Positions 7,627 to 11,522 of a DNA stretch of 11,522 nucleotides are shown here, piece after piece. The DNA lies in contig CAVGRN010000066.1 of the NCBI GenBank assembly GCA_963631545.1, positions 1 to 11,522 on the forward strand, written 5' to 3'. The position numbers and the translations under genes were made by a program. The DNA comes from UBA1181 sp963631545. GTDB lineage: Bacteria; Bacteroidota; Bacteroidia; Bacteroidales; Paludibacteraceae. Numbering within the stretch: position 1 is the stretch's first letter; every line of letters starts with the position of its first letter. Below the pieces are notes generated by a model. It ran no database searches. It had not been told where the DNA came from and worked only from the letters and a program-made list of their open reading frames with translations.

Positions 7627-8352
7627 ATGAAGAAAATTTTAATGTTGGCTGCAAGCCTACTCCTTACGATGTCAACTTTTGCAGGCTCGCAAGGGGATGA
7701 CAACGGACTCGGTGTGAAAATCTTCGGCGGATTCGGCGAGCAATTCGGAACAATGTCTCTAAACGACTACAAGAGCGACTTCGGGGCGAAACCGCGCATC
7801 GGTATCGCAGTAGACAACCGTTGGTACGTTGCCAACCCAGGCATCTTCGGCATTGCAGTCAACGCACGATGGGTCGACTTTTCCTTCAACAAATTCAAAG
7901 ACATTGAAAAAGAAGTGGATAGCGATATATTAGAGGAAATGGGACTTGATAAATTTTTCCCCGACTACCGCATGTTCTCCATTGATGCCTTAAACGTCGG
8001 CGCAATAGGAACAGTCTACATCAACGACAAAGTTGCGGTAGACCTCTTCTACAACGTCGGTCCAAGCTTCAACGCCTTTGTCTACGATGTTATTAACGAG
8101 GAATGGGATGATTTTGAGAAGGAAGTGGAAGTGGATGACGAAAGCGTATGGTCTTTCGGGGTATGCCATAAAATCGGCGCGGCATTCCGCTACAAAATTC
8201 TTCAAGTGGGTGTTGAGGGGAAAATCGGCAACCTCCACATCAAAGATTGGGGAATGGAAAACGAATTGTTGAAGAATTTCAACAAGGTCAGCAACTTAGA
8301 CCCGAGGAACAAGGTCAACAGTTTCCGTGTTTTCGTGGGATTTAAATTCTAA
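7627..8352 (+). CDS. Small exported protein, probable outer-membrane beta-barrel
   Basis: A 241-residue protein that I cannot assign to a named family. Residues 1-19 are a clear Sec signal peptide (MKK, hydrophobic core, S-T-F-A then Gly20). The mature part has alternating polar/hydrophobic strands rich in Gly and aromatics (VKIFGGFGEQFG, PRIGIAVDNRW, FGIAVNARWVDFSF, GAIGTVYI, VAVDLFYNVG, IGAAFRYKILQVGVEG). It ends in RVFVGFKF with a terminal Phe, the usual outer-membrane barrel C-terminus. About 8-10 strands would fit its size. Two strongly acidic stretches, about residues 97-115 and 155-177, would be loops and might bind cations; that is speculation. It has its own promoter and terminator, so it is probably a monocistronic unit. 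It is convergent with the importer operon. Confidence 0.8.
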   Translation: MKKILMLAASLLLTMSTFAGSQGDDNGLGVKIFGGFGEQFGTMSLNDYKSDFGAKPRIGIAVDNRWYVANPGIFGIAVNARWVDFSFNKFKDIEKEVDSDILEEMGLDKFFPDYRMFSIDALNVGAIGTVYINDKVAVDLFYNVGPSFNAFVYDVINEEWDDFEKEVEVDDESVWSFGVCHKIGAAFRYKILQVGVEGKIGNLHIKDWGMENELLKNFNKVSNLDPRNKVNSFRVFVGFKF

Positions 8353-8368
8353 GAAAATCATATCTGGG

Positions 8369-8407
8369 AAAGGGAATGGCTCACGCTGTTCCCTTTCTAT
8401 TTTTTGC
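8369..8407 (+). terminator. Rho-independent terminator after the barrel gene
   Basis: AAAGGGAA (8369-8376) and TTCCCTTT (8389-8396) form an 8-bp perfect stem with a 12-base loop, followed by CTATTTTTT. This lies 17 bases after the barrel-gene stop. The stem abuts the stop codon of the convergent permease gene (8399-8397) and may serve that transcript as well, although no T-run follows on the minus strand. Confidence 0.7.
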
Positions 8408-9416
8408 GGCGAAGGATAATCCACAACACCACAGGGATACCCAACAAAGCCGTAACGGCATTTATGGGTAGCACAAAACCATTGCGCGGCAACTGCGAGA
8501 GAACATCACTCAGCAGCAACATACAAGCCCCCAGCAAAGCCGCACACGGCTCAACATACCGGTGAACGGACGTCCCCAACACCAACCTCGCCACATGCGG
8601 CGCAGCCAAACCCACGAACCCAATCGGCCCCGTGAACGCTGTTGTAACCCCCGTAAGCAAAACCGTGGCGAAGATAATCCCCAACCGAACGCGGCGCACA
8701 TCAACCCCCACCCCTTCGGCGAAATCCTCGCCCAGCAACAAGGGATCCAACGATTTTACAAGAAACATCACAATGACAAGACCCATCGCCACAAATCCCA
8801 ACACCACACGCAACTGCGCCCAGCCTACCATCGACAAACTGCCCAAAGTCCAGTTAACGAACAACTTCACAGAATCAGGGTCGCTCAAATGCTGCAACAC
8901 ACTAATGGCAGACCCAGCCGCCGCCCCCAGCAGCATACCCACCACGAGCAACGAAACCGAATCGCGCAGCCGCACCGAAACCAGCGTCATTACCAAAAAC
9001 AAACCAAACGCACCCAGCAAAGCAAAAATCGCACAGCCCCAAACAGCCCAACCATCTGTGGCAGAGAATTCCACAAACGGCAGGAACATCAAAAAAACAG
9101 CCACTCCCAACGACGCTCCTGAACTAACGCCCAAAACATACGGTCCCGCCAAAGGATTGCGGAAAAAAGTTTGCATCATCAACCCAGACAATGCCAACGC
9201 CGACCCCGTCAGGAGTGCCATCAAAGCTTTTGGCAAACGAATTTCCCAGAGGACAACCCGAGCGAACGGCTCTCCGTCCAGCATATCCGACAACGGCAAC
9301 GACACGCTACCAAAACACAAATCCGCAACAAATAGCAAACACAACAAAGCCAACAGACCACCGAAAACAATAGTCCACCGTCGGAAACTCAAATTCTCCT
9401 CCTTCAATCCATTCAT
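8397..9416 (-). CDS. FecCD-family ABC importer permease (iron/heme/cobalamin class)
   Basis: A 339-residue inner-membrane permease of the BtuC/FepD/FecCD family, which forms a homodimeric channel for iron-siderophores, heme or vitamin B12. The diagnostic segment GLMMQTFFRNPLAGPYVLGV (residues 78-97) follows RLPKAL (60-65). GPIGFVGLAAPHVARL (263-278) is the second family signature and probably lies near the ATPase contact. Hydrophobic helices fill most of the protein, in keeping with about ten membrane spans. The ATG at 9416 overlaps the stop of the upstream binding-protein gene as ATGA, so translation is coupled. No ATP-binding subunit follows; the next gene is convergent. The substrate cannot be read from the sequence. 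Confidence 0.95.
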   Translation of the reverse strand: MNGLKEENLSFRRWTIVFGGLLALLCLLFVADLCFGSVSLPLSDMLDGEPFARVVLWEIRLPKALMALLTGSALALSGLMMQTFFRNPLAGPYVLGVSSGASLGVAVFLMFLPFVEFSATDGWAVWGCAIFALLGAFGLFLVMTLVSVRLRDSVSLLVVGMLLGAAAGSAISVLQHLSDPDSVKLFVNWTLGSLSMVGWAQLRVVLGFVAMGLVIVMFLVKSLDPLLLGEDFAEGVGVDVRRVRLGIIFATVLLTGVTTAFTGPIGFVGLAAPHVARLVLGTSVHRYVEPCAALLGACMLLLSDVLSQLPRNGFVLPINAVTALLGIPVVLWIILRRKK

Positions 9417-10543
9417 TTCAGTCTGCTAACATATCGTGTTTCATACCCCGGCAACAACGTTGGGTGGAAAACGGACACCACATCCGCCAAAATCCAATCG
9501 GGGTGCGCCACCGCACTCTCATAGAAATCGCTCACCACAACATTGGCCCTTTTCGCCGAGCGTTTGCCGAAATTATACACTTCACGATTCTTATACGAAC
9601 GCAGCATCGCAAGTCTGCCATCCAGCTCGTCAAATCGCTCTGCCTGACAATTCATCCAGATATCCGCGCCGCTGAAATGTGCCAACAACCACTCCAAACC
9701 GCAGGTAACCGTTCCGACGGTCGTGTCGGAGAGTAGGAAATCCGCATTGGCATCCTCGTAAAGTGAAGACATATATCCCTCACCTCCAGTAAGATACCAA
9801 GTATCTCCGTAACTCCCGGCTGCGAAAACCTTAGGGCAAACAGTATCCGTATTCGCCAAAGACTTCAACGCCAAATAATTTGCCTCCGTCTCACAAAACA
9901 ACGAATCAGCCAACGAAAGTTTATCAAAGAACAATGCGAAAAACTTAATCCACTCAGCGCGCCCCAACGCCGTCCGCTCGCGCCATTCGGCACAAACAAC
10001 CTGCGGGCAGACCTCCCTCGTCGGCATTTCGCGGACATCCGACAAGAAAAGCAACTGAGGGTTCGCAAGCAACAACTGCTCCTCATTCACCCGCAAGGAA
10101 TTACCCAAGGGAACGACCCTTCCATCCGACATACACTGCCGAATAGAATCTGAATAGACATAATCGGCATTGCACAACCCGCAAAGAGACGGCAATCCGC
10201 CCAACAAACGGAAAAACTCCAAGTGCGTGGTACTATTGGTGGCAAATCGAGTTAGCGGAATGGGGACAACGGCCACACCCTCCCCATGAGCCGCCTCAAC
10301 GGCAGAAGAGTCGCGCAGCAAAAAGAAACGCTGAGACGATGAAGAATCCGCCGAAAAACGTACCTCCATTTCATATCCCCAAGGGAACTCCTTGACAGAA
10401 AACTTTTCTGCATATTTCATTTCCAAAGCGATTGCACACGTATCCGCAGCATCTCGCTCAAACCCTTTTCCCCTCTCATTTCCGACCTCTGCACAAGAAC
10501 AGAAGGCAAGGAAACCAAGGCAAATGATTAGCAATCTTTCCAT
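9413..10543 (-). CDS. ABC importer substrate-binding lipoprotein (iron/heme/cobalamin class)
   Basis: A 376-residue periplasmic binding protein, first gene of the importer operon. From ATG at 10543 the N-terminus is a lipoprotein signal (MERLL, hydrophobic core, F-C-S-C, Cys17 acylated), so the protein would be anchored facing the periplasm. Assignment rests on the pattern typical of TroA-like/FepB-like proteins (VNEEQLLLANPQLLFLSD at about 152-169, AGSYGDTWYLTGG, AHPDWILADVVSVFHP near the C-terminus) and on coupling to a FecCD permease. A GTG at 10561 would add six residues, but it sits in a putative -7 box and spoils the signal peptide, so I reject it. The ligand is unknown. The mature protein contains several Cys (for example 121, 124 and 137), moderately unusual for a periplasmic protein. 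Confidence 0.87.
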   Translation of the reverse strand: MERLLIICLGFLAFCSCAEVGNERGKGFERDAADTCAIALEMKYAEKFSVKEFPWGYEMEVRFSADSSSSQRFFLLRDSSAVEAAHGEGVAVVPIPLTRFATNSTTHLEFFRLLGGLPSLCGLCNADYVYSDSIRQCMSDGRVVPLGNSLRVNEEQLLLANPQLLFLSDVREMPTREVCPQVVCAEWRERTALGRAEWIKFFALFFDKLSLADSLFCETEANYLALKSLANTDTVCPKVFAAGSYGDTWYLTGGEGYMSSLYEDANADFLLSDTTVGTVTCGLEWLLAHFSGADIWMNCQAERFDELDGRLAMLRSYKNREVYNFGKRSAKRANVVVSDFYESAVAHPDWILADVVSVFHPTLLPGYETRYVSRLK

Positions 10544-10560
10544 ACAAAAAAAAATCTCCA

Positions 10561-10568
10561 CAAAATTA
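10561..10568 (-). promoter_or_regulatory. Putative -7 box for the importer operon
   Basis: Read on the minus strand this is TAATTTTG, a TAnnTTTG match 18 bases before the binding-protein ATG. The implied leader is only about ten bases. No TTTG lies at the expected distance upstream; a purine-rich minus-strand tract (complement of 10571-10587) occupies part of the spacer. Confidence 0.4.
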
Positions 10569-10588
10569 AACTTTTTCCCTCTTTCCCG

Positions 10589-10619
10589 TTTCCTCAGAAA
10601 CTATTTTAAACTAAATTTG
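10589..10619 (+). promoter_or_regulatory. Promoter of the TetR-family regulator gene
   Basis: TTTC (10589-10592, one mismatch from TTTG), then 19 bases, then TAAATTTG (10612-10619), an exact TAnnTTTG. Initiation near 10626 would leave about 30 bases before the ATG at 10658. It is back-to-back with the importer promoter, with the -33 elements facing each other over less than 30 bases. Confidence 0.6.
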
Positions 10620-10657
10620 TAGTGGAATAATCCAACAGAAGAAAGGTTTATCTGCCG

Positions 10658-11239
10658 ATGGGAACTATCAAAACTCGATCCATATTCATAGATGTGGCAA
10701 GAAAGTTGTTTGCCGAAAAGGGGATGGAGAGCACCACTATGAACGACATCGCCGCAGAGGCGAAAAAAGGCCGTCGGACGCTTTACACTTATTTTAAGAG
10801 CAAAGACGACATATACTATGCCGTCATCGAAAGCGAACTCTTTATGCTTGCGCACAAACTGCAACGCGAAATGCAGAAAAACACCAACCCTGCGGAGAAA
10901 CTGCTGAACTACATCTACGCCAGGATGGACATCTTCCACGAGGCAGTGATGCGAAACGGCAACCTTCGCGCCAGTTTTTTCCGCAACATCTATGTGGTGG
11001 AACGCAGTCGGCACCGGTTAGACATCACCGAGATGAAGCTGTTGGAATCCATCCTCTTAGAAGGGAACCAAGCGGGCTACTTCAACGTAAAAAACCCGAA
11101 ATTGGCTGCAAGAATCATACAATGCGCTTTAAAGGGTTGTGAAGTTCCATTCATCAAGGGCGACCTTCGTGCATTCTCCCAACCGGAAAACCGGAAGCAC
11201 TTCGCAGAATTTCTCCTCAGCGGACTGAAAGAGATGTAA
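10658..11239 (+). CDS. TetR/AcrR-family transcriptional regulator
   Basis: A 193-residue cytosolic DNA-binding protein. The N-terminal TetR_N domain is intact: helix 1 around FIDVARKLFAEKG (10-22), then TTMNDIAAEAKKGRRTLYTYFKSKDDIYYAVI (26-57), which contains the helix-turn-helix and the family's LY-x-YF-x-SKD-x-IY recognition element. The remaining 135 or so residues are helical and form the ligand-binding/dimerisation part; the ligand is not predictable. Length and layout are normal for the family. It is transcribed away from the binding-protein gene with 114 bases between the starts, so autoregulation and control of that importer are the natural hypotheses. I could not find a convincing palindromic operator there. 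AAAGG lies 11 bases ahead of the ATG, too far for a strong ribosome-binding site. Confidence 0.93.
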   Translation: MGTIKTRSIFIDVARKLFAEKGMESTTMNDIAAEAKKGRRTLYTYFKSKDDIYYAVIESELFMLAHKLQREMQKNTNPAEKLLNYIYARMDIFHEAVMRNGNLRASFFRNIYVVERSRHRLDITEMKLLESILLEGNQAGYFNVKNPKLAARIIQCALKGCEVPFIKGDLRAFSQPENRKHFAEFLLSGLKEM

Positions 11240-11252
11240 ACTCAAAGTAATG

Positions 11253-11413
11253 GGTGCTTCTTCAAATCTTTTTCCCGAAAACCAACATTTTCTGACTTCA
11301 TCAATGCGTCATCCCATAAGAGAATCCTCAAATAATGGCTTTGTGGATTTTTGTTTTTCAGTTAGAAACTAATGCCCAGACGAAGAGTTGAAATTAATGC
11401 TTCAAGAAGCACC
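11253..11413. repeat. 10-bp inverted repeat pair
   Basis: GGTGCTTCTT at 11253-11262 and AAGAAGCACC at 11404-11413 are exact reverse complements. They enclose 141 bases with no complete gene. They could be ends of a decayed miniature element, but they are short and I see no target-site duplication. Confidence 0.35.
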
Positions 11414-11468
11414 TGAACCGCCTCCAAATGACTACGATGAATGGAGTTTGGGCTTGTAACTTGCCGAC

Positions 11469-11500
11469 CACCCAACTCCTCTAATTCAACAAGTTGGGTG
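11469..11500 (+). terminator. Strong hairpin, possible terminator
   Basis: CACCCAACT (11469-11477) and AGTTGGGTG (11492-11500) form a 9-bp perfect stem with a 14-base loop. It is followed by a T-rich but interrupted tract (GGTTTATATTGTTTTAG). It may terminate the TetR transcript or a minus-strand gene beyond the window. The broken T-run keeps confidence moderate. Confidence 0.5.
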
Positions 11501-11522
11501 ATGGTTTATATTGTTTTAGCGG

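Larger units (their letters stand above)
11240..11522. other. Non-coding tail with inverted repeats and a possible gene scrap
   Basis: No full gene is visible on either strand up to the window end. The region holds a 10-base inverted repeat pair 142 bases apart (11253-11262 and 11404-11413), a local palindrome TGCTTCAAGAAGCA (11399-11412), and a short plus-strand frame from ATG 11397 to TAA 11459 (LQEAPEPPPNDYDEWSLGL after the Met). Its codons look protein-like, but nothing upstream in frame extends it beyond a TAA about 30 bases earlier. It may be the degraded end of a lost gene. I do not recognise the peptide. Confidence 0.4.

Noticed and set aside
8562..9122. His/Gln/Arg-rich 186-codon plus-strand frame, considered as a metal-binding protein
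   Set aside because: The His/Gln content comes from the reverse complement of hydrophobic permease codons.
8632..9429. Long plus-strand frame of 265 codons opposite the permease gene
   Set aside because: It is the antisense shadow of the FecCD gene. Its product is low-complexity Thr/Asn/Pro/Lys-rich with no domain, while the minus frame carries conserved permease motifs.
10544..10561. GTG start adding six residues to the binding protein
   Set aside because: It falls in the predicted -7 box and would precede transcription start; the ATG at 10543 gives a proper lipoprotein signal.
1..11522. CRISPR array, tRNA/rRNA genes, transposase, toxin-antitoxin or phage defence operon
   Set aside because: No regularly spaced repeats, no cloverleaf-like sequence noticed, and every sizeable frame belongs to housekeeping, transport or regulatory families. 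The helicase lacks a nuclease or defence partner next to it.

Overview
The window looks like a chromosomal segment of a Bacteroidales-type member of the Bacteroidota. The main reasons are the TAnnTTTG promoter -7 boxes (in one case with a correctly spaced TTTG -33 box), the type-2 PyrF, an M23 peptidase lipoprotein with an architecture familiar from that phylum, and weak Shine-Dalgarno use. I see no tRNA, rRNA, CRISPR array or intact mobile element.

Layout. (1) Positions 1-4282, minus strand: a compact block read pyrF - HD-domain phosphohydrolase - miaA - M23 peptidase lipoprotein (3' end cut by the window edge). Gaps are 7 to 38 bases, so this is probably one transcript. It starts at a well-formed Bacteroidota promoter at 4352-4383. 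(2) 4283-4448: a divergent promoter region with six TTGCC/GGCAA pentamers. (3) 4449-7508, plus strand: a UvrD/Rep/PcrA-type superfamily 1 DNA helicase, then a polytopic membrane protein of the lysylphosphatidylglycerol-synthase-TM/flippase-like family. (4) 7519-8407, plus strand: a small exported protein, probably an outer-membrane beta-barrel. It has its own promoter, a leader with a possible 11-residue upstream ORF inside a hairpin, and a downstream terminator. (5) 8397-10543, minus strand: a two-gene ABC importer operon of the iron/heme/cobalamin class (lipoprotein binding protein, then FecCD permease) with ATGA overlap and no ATPase gene beside it. (6) 10612-11239, plus strand: a TetR-family regulator divergent from the importer. 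(7) 11240-11522: no convincing gene; inverted repeats and a possible degenerate coding scrap.

Functionally, block 1 mixes housekeeping tasks (UMP synthesis, nucleotide hydrolysis, tRNA A37 isopentenylation, peptidoglycan cleavage). The TetR gene is placed to control the importer, which is inference from divergence. No clear new defence or mobile system is visible. The observations most worth checking are the pentamer cluster between pyrF and the helicase, the leader ORF/hairpin ahead of the barrel protein, and the HxD variant in the M23 active site.
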